A DNA stretch of 64,000 bases, taken from Ampullaceana balthica (lineage: Eukaryota > Mollusca > Gastropoda > Lymnaeidae). Of the stretch, positions 34,281 through 45,600 are shown piece after piece. The position numbers and the translations under genes are program-made. The stretch covers positions 1 through 64,000 of the forward strand of contig CALYLW010001022.1 in the NCBI GenBank assembly GCA_944989445.1. The letters run 5' to 3'. Within the stretch, counting starts at the first letter, position 1, and each line of letters begins with the position of its first letter. The notes beneath the pieces were generated by a model, which saw nothing but the letters and a program-made list of their open reading frames with translations, had not been told where the DNA came from and searched no databases.

Positions 34281-36332
34281 AATTCTATAAAATATCAAGA
34301 CCAAAAGAATTATGCAAAACTGCTAAAACAAAACAAGCTAATTCAAGCTATTAAGGAATATATTTATTAAAGGCAATAATTAGGAATAGATAAATTTTTT
34401 TAAACATAGGCAGCAAATCTTTGTATCTGATAGTAAAACTAATACAAATAAGTTTGGTTTGCTTAAATCTTTTGAATCCTTTGATAATAGTCAAAGAATT
34501 ATACTAATGATGAATTTTAATTATCACATAGTTTATTTATAAACTTGTATTTTGTTCAGAAACACTTATATTTCTTTGGACCTGTAACATTTTAAATTAA
34601 CATGAACATCTATTAAAAATCAAGTCAAACTTTTGCCTAAATTATTTAAAAAATAAGCAAACTTTATTGATGACATTAAAGTTCTTGAAAATAATGACTT
34701 CGAAGCGTCAATCTAAAGTAACCCTACCACCAAGAAATATCTTAAGTTTTTTATCTTAGAATCTCAGCAAACATTATTTTTCTGTAACATCAAAAAACAT
34801 ATTGTCACTGGCCAACAGGCTAATAGCTATATTTAATAAATTATAGATGAATAAATTTAAAATAATAACAGCATATATTTAAATTACTGTTGTACTTAGT
34901 CATGTTATTAAATGGACTGAATGTGTTTGCACGCGTACAAACAAAATGTTCATAAATTATTTTTTAATTAGGTAAATACATTATACAGTGTTACAAGTTT
35001 GAAGGGAAAAAAATGGCCATTTTATTATCTTTATGTGGGTATTCTTACCTACAGTTCTTACTCAGTTTATTCTGCAGGTAACTTCTGCACAGATTATTTT
35101 ATAAATGTATAAGATTTATAATGTGTGACCTCATGAGATATTATTTGACTTTGAGCTGTATAAATTTTACGCAACTTTATCTCATGTTCATATTTTCTTC
35201 ATTATAACAATAGATCTGAGACAGCAAGTTTTGTACAATTAATTACTTTTCATAATACATATTGTTGAAACTGTGAAACTGTCATCTTTTTATAATAAAA
35301 CAGTGTGCAAGAATAAGCTTCATCAAAAATAGACAGCTGAGATGGGATTGTACTTTTTTAAAACTTTTAGTACACTATGTTGACTGCCTTAAAAAATGCT
35401 TTCAGAAAATAACCGTTTAAAATTTTTACGATTTATCTTTAGTTTTTGGATGAAATAAATTTTTAACATACTATATTATAGCTTTATCTTAAATTTGTGA
35501 TTTTGTTTTATTTATACCATATGTTTACAATTTTTATTTATCTATTTTTATATCAAAACATGGTAATGCAATGACTAAAAACAAATCTATATTTCAATTC
35601 AATATTTTAAATCTATAATTAAAAAAATTTCAATTATTTTTGGGGGATAAAAATATTAAAATATAGTTAAAAGTTTTTTGCGGGTATTCGACTGCATCCT
35701 CTGTTTTTCTATTTTTTCTTCTTTATCATTGTACTTTATGTTCAGTCCTTTCTCACCTGGTGTTCAAGAGGCCCCAGCCTAAGCAGACAATGCCTATACA
35801 TGAACAATGAACAGACAACTATGTCTTCCAATGTTGCCTGCACCCTTGTCCAACCATGCATTATATTAAATATGATTTTCAAATCCATAGTGGGAGTGAT
35901 GTATTTAGTTGTAAAAAACATTATTTCAAGCAGCTAACTGAAATGGGTTCTATCCAATAAAATCATAAAATATAAGATAATATTTATTGATCATGGACCA
36001 AAAATTAAAATACAATTATTTTAAAGTACATCAGAATGACAAAGCTGCTTCTTATGTGGCCTATCTTCTGTAAGTTGCATTTCTCGTTTGTTTGTATTTT
36101 TTAAGTACTCAAAACATATTTTATTATTTACTTTTTTTTTACATTAAGATTTTCCAGATCAAATTTACCTCACACCCCAAACAGCATGAAATTATATATC
36201 AAATACACTCTTTAGATCGGTTGCATCCGTATTTATGATCAGATCTTTCCTGATTTGCTCCAAATTTAAAATGTCAATTAAATAATACATTTCCTATCAT
36301 CCATTCTCTTGCCCCTCAATTAAGAACTAAGC
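34281..36332. other. Intergenic, DNAI2 3' UTR and AT-rich spacer
   Basis: No gene or classifiable repeat is visible. Several AATAAA signals (for example in TTTAATAAAT at about 34835) could serve DNAI2. The only GC-richer patch is 35745-35870. Confidence 0.5.
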
Positions 36333-37065
36333 AATTAACTGTCCCCAATCTTGGAAGTTCTTTTCCAAGCCTCTCTAAACCAGGGTAAAGTATCCCAGGA
36401 TTGGAAATTAGCCAATGTAACTCCACTCTTTAAGAAAGGTGGTAAATCAGACCCTGGTAATTACAGACCTGTATCACTTACTAGTATCACCTGTAAATTA
36501 CTAGAACACATAAAATATAGTAGAATAGTTAACCACCTAAACAAATATAATGCCCTATGCCCACATCAACACGGCTTTAAAAAAAACAGATCATGTGAAA
36601 CACAATTAATAGGTTTAATAGATGAACTATCAAAAGACTTAGACAATAATGATCAAATAGATACAATATTACTAGACTTCTCAAAAGCATTTGACAAAGT
36701 TCACCACCTTATTTTACTTAACTTCTTTGTAATCTCAGGGTCCCATTACATCACTGGATCCATGACTTCCTTTTAGGTAGGGAGAAAACTGTAATAATTA
36801 ATGGATATAAATCTGAACCAATAAAGGTTAACTCATGAGTTCCACAAGGTACTGTGCTAGGTCCCTTACTCTTACTCTTTTTAATTAATATAAATGATTT
36901 AACCACCAACATCTCAACGGGAACAAAGTTAGGTTATTTGCTGATGATTGTATAATCTATAAAACAATTAAATCAGAACAAGATAGCAAAATTTTACTAA
37001 AGAATTAGATGAATTGATAAAATGGGAAACTAACTGTAGTATGTCTTTCTACCCAGAAAAAAATG
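36333..37065 (+). mobile_element. LINE (CR1/jockey group), reverse transcriptase part, 5'-truncated
   Basis: One frame (36351-36776) encodes DWKLANVTPLFKKGGKSDPG, NYRPVSLTSITCKLLEH, HQHGFKKNRSCETQLIG and ILLDFSKAFDKVHH, the fingers and palm of a non-LTR reverse transcriptase. After a frame change, VPQGTVLGPLLLL (stop just before it) and the catalytic FADD (36937-36948) follow, up to FYPEK. The sequence then breaks at the hairpin-core array. Its 3' end reappears at 41072. Confidence 0.88.
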
Positions 37066-40000
37066 ATTAAATAAACAACCCCGTTAAAACAAAGCTTTTG
37101 ACTATAAATCCCTTATAATAAGACATAACTAAAAGTATTGATTATGTTCAAACGCAACAAACATTTACAGACTGGCACCGAGTGATATTCCCTGGCTTAA
37201 ACACGGGGGAAGGGACTGGAGAGGGCCTGGTCATCGATGGGTGGCGTCAACGCGTGAACTCCACTGGCACGTGAAAGAAAAACAATAACAAACCTTGAAT
37301 TTGAATTACATATGTTATATAGAGATAAACTAAAAATGCTTTAATTTAATTATGGTACATTCGACTTATGAGGTTTAACATATGCGGTTCACTCATTTTC
37401 TCACTTATATTCTAGATCTCTCTTTTTCCTTCTAAATTATAAATCTTTAATTTTTATACCAAACACCCGCCCCACGTTTTTAGTCATATTAAATAGAAGT
37501 ACTTGAACTAATAAGTTTTAAATTATTTTCTTCTTTTTAGGCCACTTATAAAAACGTGGTTTTTAAATATCATTTTTTTTACCTTTATTTATTTTATTCT
37601 TTTTAGTCCACTAATAAAAACGTGGTTTTTTTAAATATTTTTTTACCTCTATTTATTTTACCAAACACCTCATCAGCGCCCGCCCAATGTTTAATAACAA
37701 AGCGATGAGGTCACGGGGTGAACTCGCCACGTACAATTGAACTACGGCTGGCGGGTACAGAGGCTTATATTAAGATAAACTAAGAAATGCATTAATTTGA
37801 TTACGGTACATTCGATCGATCTGAAATTTTGATACAATGCATTGTCAACCAAGATCTATCTGTGGTAAAATTTTGAGATCTCCAGGACCATCAGAAGTGG
37901 TTTAATTTTACTTTGGCAGATTTGAAAAATTGTGGGCAGACAAACCACCAACAAACAATGCCACAGGAACGAAAGCGAGTTAATAAAAACGTGGTTAATA
38001 AAACAAACCCGTAAAAACAAAGTTTTTGACTATAAATCCCTTATATATGAGACATAACTAACAGTATTGATTATTTTCAAACATTTACAGACTGAATCTG
38101 TCTTAACACAAGTTTGCTTCATAACCCTAAGGGGGGGGGGTGGGTGGGAGGGAGAGAGGGGAAAAGTCTGGTCACCGATTCGCTTGACCGAGCTCAGAGT
38201 GACACGTAAAATGTAAACAAAAGCGCACCGTCGTTTCGTTGGGTCGCCTCAATGCTCAAACTTTCTCGTGGGAAAAATACAATAACAAACCGTGAATTTA
38301 AAATACATACCTCTAATAAGGATAAACTAAAAATGCATTAATTTAATTACGGTACATTCGATCGATCTGAAATTTTGATACGATGCATTGTTAGGTAAGA
38401 CGGGTCCGTGTGCCAAATTTCAGTTCGATCGGATCATTGGAAGTGGGTCATTTTTGACTTCTGTTTTTCCGCCCGCCCGCCCGCCGAGCCCAAGACAGAG
38501 ACGGCCGCGAAGTTAATATAAGGGATTTTAAAAAAAACCGTAAAAACAAAGTTTTTGACTATAAATCCCTTATATATGAGACATAACTAACAGTATTGAT
38601 TATTTTCAAACATTTACAGACTGAATCTGTCTTAACACAAGTTTGCTTCATAACCCTAGGGGGGGAGGGGTGGGTGGGAGGGGGAGAGGGGAAAAGTCTG
38701 GTCACCGATTTGCTTGACCGAGCTCAGAGTGACACGTAAAATGTAAACAAAAGCGCACCGTCGTTTCGTTGGGTCGCCTCAATGCTCAAACTTTCACGTG
38801 GCAAAAAAACAATAACAAATCGTGAATTTAAATTACATACCTCATATAAGGATAAACTAAAAATGCATTAATTTAATTACGGTACGTTCGATCGATCTGA
38901 AATTTTTATACGATGCATTGTTAGGTAAGACGGGTCCGTGTGCCAAATTTCAGTTCGATCGGATCATTGGAAGTGGGTCATTTTTTACTTCTGTTTTTCC
39001 GCCCGCCCATGAGACGGCGGTGAAGTTAATATAAGGGATTTAATAAAACAAACCCGTAAAAACAAAGTTTTTGACTATAAATCCCTTATATATGAGACAT
39101 AACTAGCAGTAGTGATTATTTTTAAACATTTACAGACTGACACTGAGTGATGTCCCTTGTCTTTAATAAATGGGGGTGGGATGTGAGGGGGTGTCGGCAC
39201 GACGGTCGTCGTCAACACGACGGTCGGCGTCAACTCAAACTCACGTGGAACTAAGATTAAAAAAAAACAGTGAATTTTGAATTACATACCTCATATAAGG
39301 ATAAACTAAAAATGCATTAATTTTATTACGGTACGTTCGATCGATCTGAAATTTTGATACGATGCATTGTTAGGTCAGACGGGTCCGTGTGCCAAATTTC
39401 AGTTTGATCGGATCATGGGAAGTGGGTCATTTTTGACTTCTGTTTTTCCGCCCGCCGAGCCCAAGACAGAGACGGCCGCGAAGTTAATATAAGGGATTTA
39501 ATAAAACAAACCCGTAAAAACAAAGTTTTTGACTATAAATCCCTTATATATGAGACATAACTAACAGTATTGATTATTTTCAAACATTTACAGACTGACA
39601 CCGAGTGATGTCCCTTGTCTTTAATAAATGGGGGTGGGATGCGAGGGGGTGTCGGCACGACGGTCGGCGTCAACACGACGGTCGGCGTCAACTCAAACTC
39701 ACGTGGAACTGGGCAGAAAAAAAACAATAACAAACAGTGAATTTTGAATTACATACCTCATATAAGGATAAACTAAAAATGCTCTAATTTAATTACGGTA
39801 CGTTCGATCGATCTGAAATTTTGATACAATGCATTGTTAGGTTAGACGGGTCCGTGTTCCAAATTTCAGTTCGATCGGATCATGGGAAGTGGGTCATTTT
39901 TGACTTTTGTTTTTCCGCCCGCCGAGCCCAAGACAGAGAGAGAGAGAGAGAGAGAGACGGCCGCGAAGTTAATATAAGGGATTTAATAAAACAAACCCGT

Positions 40001-41072
40001 AAAAACAAAGTTTTTGACTATAAATCCCTTATATATGAGACATAACTAACAGTATTGATTATTTTCAAACATTTACAGACTGAATCTGTCTTAACTCAAG
40101 TTTGCTTCATAACCCTAGGGGGGGAGGGGTGGGTGGGAGGGGGAGAGGGGAAAAGTCTGGTCACCGATTCGCTTGACCGAGCTCAGAGTGACACGTAAAA
40201 TGTAAACAAAAGCGCCCGTCGTTTCGTTGGGTCGCCTCAATGCGTCAGCTCAAAATTTCACGTGGCAAAAAAACAATAACAAATCGTGAATTTAAATTAC
40301 ATACCTCATATAAGGATAAACTAAAAATGCATTAATTTAATTACGGTACGTTCGATCGATCTGAAATTTTGATACGATGCATTGTTAGGTCAGACGGGTC
40401 CGTGTGCCAAATTTCAGTTCGATCGGATCATGGGAAGTGGGTCATTTTTGACATCTGTTTTTCCGCCCGCCCGCCGAGCCCAAGACAGAGAGAGAGACAG
40501 AGACGGCGGTGAAGTTAATATAAGGGATTTAAAAAACCCGTAAAAACAAAGTTTTTGACTATAAATCCCTTATATATGAGACATAACTAACAGTATTGAT
40601 TATTTTCAAACATTTACAGACTGAATCTGTCTTAACACAAGTTTGCTTCATAACCCTAGGGGGGAGGGGTGGGTGGGAGGGGGAGAGGGGAAAAGTCTGG
40701 TCACCGATTCGCTTGACCGAGCTCAGAGTGACACGTAAAATGTAAACAAAAGCGCACCGTCGTTTCGTTGGGTCGCCTCAATGCTCAAACTTTCACGTGG
40801 CAAAAAAACAATAACAAATCGTGATTTTAAATTACATACCTCATATAAGGATAAACTAAAAATGCATTAATTTAATTACGGTACGTTCGATCGATCTGAA
40901 ATTTTGATACGATGCATTGTTAGGTAAGACGGGTCCGTGTGCCAAATTTCAGTTCGATCGGATCATTGGAAGTGGGTCATTTTTGACTTCTGTTTTTCCG
41001 CCCGCCGAGCCCATGAGATGATGAGAGAGAGACAGACAGAGACGGCGGTGAAGTTAATATAAGGGATTTAAA
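37066..41072 (+). repeat. Hairpin-core tandem array D (about 6 full subfamily-1 units plus older copies)
   Basis: Subfamily-1 units start (AAATCCCTTATATATGAGAC) at about 38035, 38560, 39078, 39536, 40018 and 40562, with a truncated one at about 37106. Repeat lengths are 460-545 bp. Type A units have GGTCACCGATTCGCTTGACC; type B units (39078, 39536) have GGGGGTGTCGGCACGACGG. Each ends GAAGTTAATATAAGGGATTT. The constant linker contains CCCGTAAAAACAAAGTTTTT. Older subfamily-3 sequence (37430-37999) has ends of the type CCACGTTTTTAT / ATAAAAACGTGG. Hairpin arms CGATCGATCTGAAATTT and AAATTTCAGTTCGATCG occur in every full unit. The array sits inside the LINE. Confidence 0.88.
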
Positions 41073-41510
41073 AAGAGCTGCCAGATTCATTACTGGAAAA
41101 TATTTAAACTGACAAGAATAACACCATTAGTTAAATCATTAAATCTTGAAACACTAAAGGATAGACAACAACCAAGCGTAAAGTAATAATTATACATAAA
41201 GCAATTAATTATAATTTAGAAATACAACACAAATATAACTTAATACAACCCTCAAATAGACATAAGGATAAAAACACCTTTCTTATTCCGTATGCAAGAA
41301 CAAAGACATACACATTTTCGTACTTCCCGTCCGGAATTCTGGCGTGGAATGGGTTGCCTGAAGAAACCAGGAAAACCAACACTTTATCAACATTTAAAAC
41401 TCTAATGGGAATGCAGGACTAAACACAAACCATAGATAAGCGAAGGACGCAATAATATTCTGTATAGAAGGAGCGTCTGTAACAGATAAGATAAGATAAG
41501 TGTAAAATGA
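41073..41510 (+). mobile_element. LINE (CR1/jockey group), 3' end with (GATAA)n tail
   Basis: Continues the 36333 element after the array. Degraded coding matches AARFITGK and, further on, [40 protein letters not shown] and a stop in GGACTAA. It ends with TAGAAGGAGCGTCTGTAACA and (GATAA)3. About 300 bases between FYPEK and KRAARF, present in other LINEs of this type, are missing at the array. Confidence 0.85.
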
Positions 41511-41679
41511 TCCGAAAACCAAATGTTCCCGTGTACAAAGCTACAAACTGAAAATTTATCAAACATTTCCCACAGAAAACCATTATTTTCAGTCGTCAGG
41601 ACTATAGAATGTCACTCCTTCCATGGTTAAAATAACACTTTAGAGGCGTGGAGAACAACAGCAGGTAAACCTGACCATA
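41511..41679. other. Short spacer between LINE fragments
   Basis: No feature recognised. Confidence 0.4.
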
Positions 41680-42050
41680 ATTCAGTCCTTTATTAACAAA
41701 TGTTTAAGAAGGATTCTCAAGATTCACTGAGCAGACAAAATCAGCAGCCTGGAACTGTGGCAGCAGAAAAGGCAGAAGCCAATAGAGCAAGAGATTCTCC
41801 GGAAGCGGTGGAGAGGGATTGCCCATACGTTAAGAAAACCTGCTTCCAATGCAACAAGGCAAGCACTGAAATGAAACCCCCTGGGAAAGCGAAAAGAGGT
41901 CACCCAAGAAACACTCAGTGGCGAGAATTGGAGGCAGACATCAAGAGAATTGGCCATGACTTGAAGATGCTGGAGAGGTTGGCCCAGGATAGGGTTGCCT
42001 GGAGGACTCTCCTAGGTGGCCAATACTCTTGGAGGAATCGCAGACGTTGA
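41680..42050 (+). mobile_element. Second LINE type, C-terminal remnant
   Basis: Two overlapping frames together give the conserved RTE/jockey-like tail: an ILKIHWADKI block with a stop in place of W (41715-41735), an EQEILRKRWRGIAHTLRKPA block (41785-41845), then GKAKRGHPRNTQWRELEADI and LERLAQDRVAWRTLLGGQYS to a TGA at 42048. One frameshift near 41890 and at least one stop make it inactive. Confidence 0.8.
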
Positions 42051-42322
42051 CGATGGGGTATGGTGGGTGAGTGGCATGCGCGCTTGGCTGGCGTACCGAT
42101 GGTCACGGGGTCGAATCTCCGTGCAGGGATTTGTTCCTGTTGCCAAGGCCAAGGGTATCCCTAAGTCCTCCCAGCTCCGAATGGGTATCAAACACTTGTT
42201 AAGGAAACAAAGGTTGCTGGATATTGTGTGGAACCCCCATAGATGTGGCCTGCGAAAGCTGCTTTATGATCATTGGACGCGATAAGATTCTGTATAGAAG
42301 GAGCGTCTGTATAGATAAAGAC
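42051..42322 (+). mobile_element. tRNA-derived SINE, copy 3
   Basis: The head contains GGTGGGTGAGTGGC (A-box region, about 42062-42075) and GGGTCGAATCTCC (B box, 42108-42120). The body has CCCAGCTCCGAATGGGTATC. It ends TAGAAGGAGCGTCTGTATAG followed by a short ATAAAG tail. It lies about 310 bp upstream of the PMM2 start codon. Confidence 0.88.
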
Positions 42323-42636
42323 TAAAGATGCCCCCCCACCCCGCCGCCGTCCCATGGACGAAAACGCTAAACAACAACATGAGTAAAAAAATAATAATAA
42401 TAGTAACAAAACTTTTTAAATTTAAATAAAACAACAAAACTTGAAACTATTTATTAATGAAACGATTTTATTAATCTTACTTTGAACAATTTAGTTTTAT
42501 AATTTTGAAAGTGTGCAATTATTTGTTTAATTAAAATAAATAATTATTAAATATAATTTATAAATTATTGCGAAACCTTTTTTTTTGTTATTCGCTCTTC
42601 ATGCAAAGAAATTTTCAAATGTAATCATTTATAAAC
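42323..42636 (+). promoter_or_regulatory. PMM2 upstream region
   Basis: Between SINE copy 3 and the PMM2 ATG lie AT-rich sequence and a short C/G-rich run (42330-42360). No TATA box or clear initiator can be named. Because the SINE is so close, core promoter elements must lie in this 310-bp space, inside the SINE, or upstream of an unseen 5' UTR exon. Confidence 0.35.
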
Positions 42637-45600
42637 ATGGCATCCGAGGTACGTGACACGTCTACGATCTGCCTATTTGATGTTGATGGGACTCTGACTC
42701 CGTCTCGACAGGTAGACAATAAATTACATTGTATAAATAAAATTTCCAACTATTCATTTCACCAAACAAAGCCACAATGGATTTTACTCTATTCCATGGT
42801 TACTCTCACGAGCCGAATTCAGTAGGCCGGTAGAGTAGGACTAGGCCTATACTATACTATGACTAGGGTTTAAGTTAGGTCTAGTTGCTTTTGGCTTTGG
42901 GTTCACCGAAAAAACAGCCCAAGACTAATAGATGGACTAAACGTAAAATGTCCAATCAAATATTAAATTCGTATTTTTACTCACCTATTCAGTGTCAGGT
43001 TTTGCTAATGAAATGATAGGCCTAAACAATAATGACATCACAAGAGTGACTTTAATTTTAAATAATAGCCTTTACGCGAAATGGTACCAATTGCGGCTGT
43101 GGCTGAATCGTATTTACGTGGCCAAGATGGCGGCAAGTCATTTCCGGGCAAAGTGACGTCACTTTGACGCTACCGTTGCTATACACAAGTTACAATTTTG
43201 TTTTTCATGGATTACCTCCCCTTGCCCTTTGTATTTTACTCGATTGCCTCCCCTTGTAAAGTATCTTGTCCGTTGGTCTTCATACGCGTCACTTATTAAT
43301 TACGAATAAAAATTTAATGATTTGACTAGTGCAAGACCGGCATGAAACAAGTAGGCGAGGGCCACAGGCCCGAGGCGCAGGGGCTAAAATGAAGCAATCC
43401 GGCGGATAATCTAGTTTTTATATCAACTCGCTAAATGTGGCACTATATGCTGTGACGCGTATATAGATGCACAACAGCCCGCGAAAATTCCTGGCGGGCA
43501 AATTCTTTTCGCCTGAAATTCCGGGTGCAGTAGCATCGCGGTTGAAAGTTTTCTGAATTTTTGTGTAAAATTGTTCAAAAAGGAACGTGAATTTTTCAAA
43601 CTGGAAGTGTCAGGGTTAGGTTTAGCCATAGAATTTTAGGGTTAGGTTTAGCTATAGAATTTTAGGGTTAAGGTTAGGTTTAGCTTTATAGTTTTTAAAA
43701 AGTGAACCCTTCTCGGTCTTCCCATATTCGTGATTCAGACGTATGAAAAGTGAGTATTATTTTTTTCTTACTATTTTTCGCTGTTTTCCAAACTCGGCAG
43801 GTTGCTAAAATAGCCTATAATTTTTTTAGTAACATTTTGCTGTTTTCCAAAATTGTCATGTTTCTAAAAAAAGCTAAAAATTTGAGAATCCCTGTTCCCC
43901 TCGGTCCCTTAAATTCCAATGCTCTGCACTACTTTCCGGGGGTCACGTGCCTTAGCAACAACGGTGGCCGCCCGGAAATGACTAGCCGCCATCTTGGTCA
44001 CGGAAATGCGAATTTACAGCGGCTGTTTGTTGACAAGTAACAATATAATAACATCACAAGATATAATTTTACAATTTTACCACTTTCGGTAAATTATCGC
44101 TTCCGTTTCAGGAAATTTCAGGAAAAAAATTTAATATTATATAGGCGTATAACACATACATCATTTGCCCCCTATTTTCAGGGGGAAAAGTGCGTGTTAC
44201 TACCTTGCTACCTTTACTACCATCCCTTGCCAACCATAAACTGTGATTGGCCGACCCTAGCCAGGGTTAGTCATGTCTGAAAAAATGGGGGAAAAACGGA
44301 CAGAAACAAACATTTTTTTTATTTAATTTAAAAATTGTTCCCGCTTGGGCTTCATCCCTGGACTTTCCACGTGCAAGGTGGACGTGATAACCACTACGCT
44401 ACAAATCATGTTATCCTGTGGAGGAACAACGCTAGAAGCATTGTTGCCAGCTCCCACCCTTTTTTTCTTTCATCCCACTACGCTTGCCAACTGTGATTTG
44501 TTGACACCAGCGAGGGTCATTCTTCATGATTACTTGCACGTGCTCATTTTAGTGAATTATATATATATATAGATGTTAAAATGAAAAGTCAATTTTAGAG
44601 ATGGCTGCGGCTATTTGGACCCAGGTCCCTATAGCCTGTGATGGCTTTTAGGGCCTGGGCGGATCCTGCTGATTAAATGGCTATTCAGACCCAGGGCAAA
44701 GTTATAAATTTAATTTCTATTTGAACCACAGTGTTGTCAGTAGTAGTTCTAGTATGGAAATTAATAAATGTTAATTTTATTGTCTTTAGCCTGTTTTAAA
44801 ACTATTTTTGCGATCTGTTTAATCTATTTAATTTCTTATGATCGGTAATTAAAAAATTAGTTCATTTTCGTATTATTTATTAGTAAGGCCGATTTTTTAG
44901 CATGTAACTAAGGTATAAGTGTAAATTAAATGTTCAAAATAAACTAAATAGTCCAATGGTTCCTTGCTAATGCTTTGTCCATAATACGAGATCAGCCTTG
45001 CGCCCCCCCCCCTTCCAGCCGAAAAGATCAAGCAAAGCTTGATGATAACTATCCTTTTTAATTTTATAATCAATATCCTCTTATATTATCACTTACTAGG
45101 CCTATCAAACTCAAACCAGATTTTTCAATTACTACGACAATGGGTTCCGAATAGCAATTGTGTGTTGTGTGGTCCGAATAGCCAGTTCGTTTAGAGATAC
45201 TTTGAAGTGTTAAATGTAACTAGTAAGAGAATTAAATAATCATAGAGTTTAATGTTCTGATATATTATTCATAACTATAAATTAAATTTTATGTTAACAA
45301 ATCTACAGCTTGTTAAACCACATGTGGAAGAATTCCTGCAGCTGCTCAAGCAAAAAGTCCTTGTTGGTCTTGTAGGGGGATCTGACTTTGTCAAGATAGC
45401 TGAACAAATGGGAGGGCACAAAGATTGTAAGATCTGGCTTAAATAGAAAATAATAATTTTGTTTCAATAACAGCCTTTAAAATATTTCATATCAGAAAAA
45501 ATGAGTACCAGGTATAAAGCATTCTCTTACCTTCAATGTCCAAGTTTTAATTGGTACTGCTTAATTTTCAGCTATCTTCTACATAAACTTTCTGGTTAGA

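Noticed and set aside
42016..42409. Open frames upstream of PMM2
   Set aside because: They fall in the SINE and the LINE remnant; no relation to PMM2.
43613..43690. Internal telomere repeats (TTAGGG)
   Set aside because: Only single TTAGGG words within a longer 26-30-bp repeat inside a MITE; no uninterrupted telomeric array.
44335..44412. Functional tRNA gene
   Set aside because: The acceptor stem does not pair and the B box is degraded, so at best a pseudogene or SINE head.
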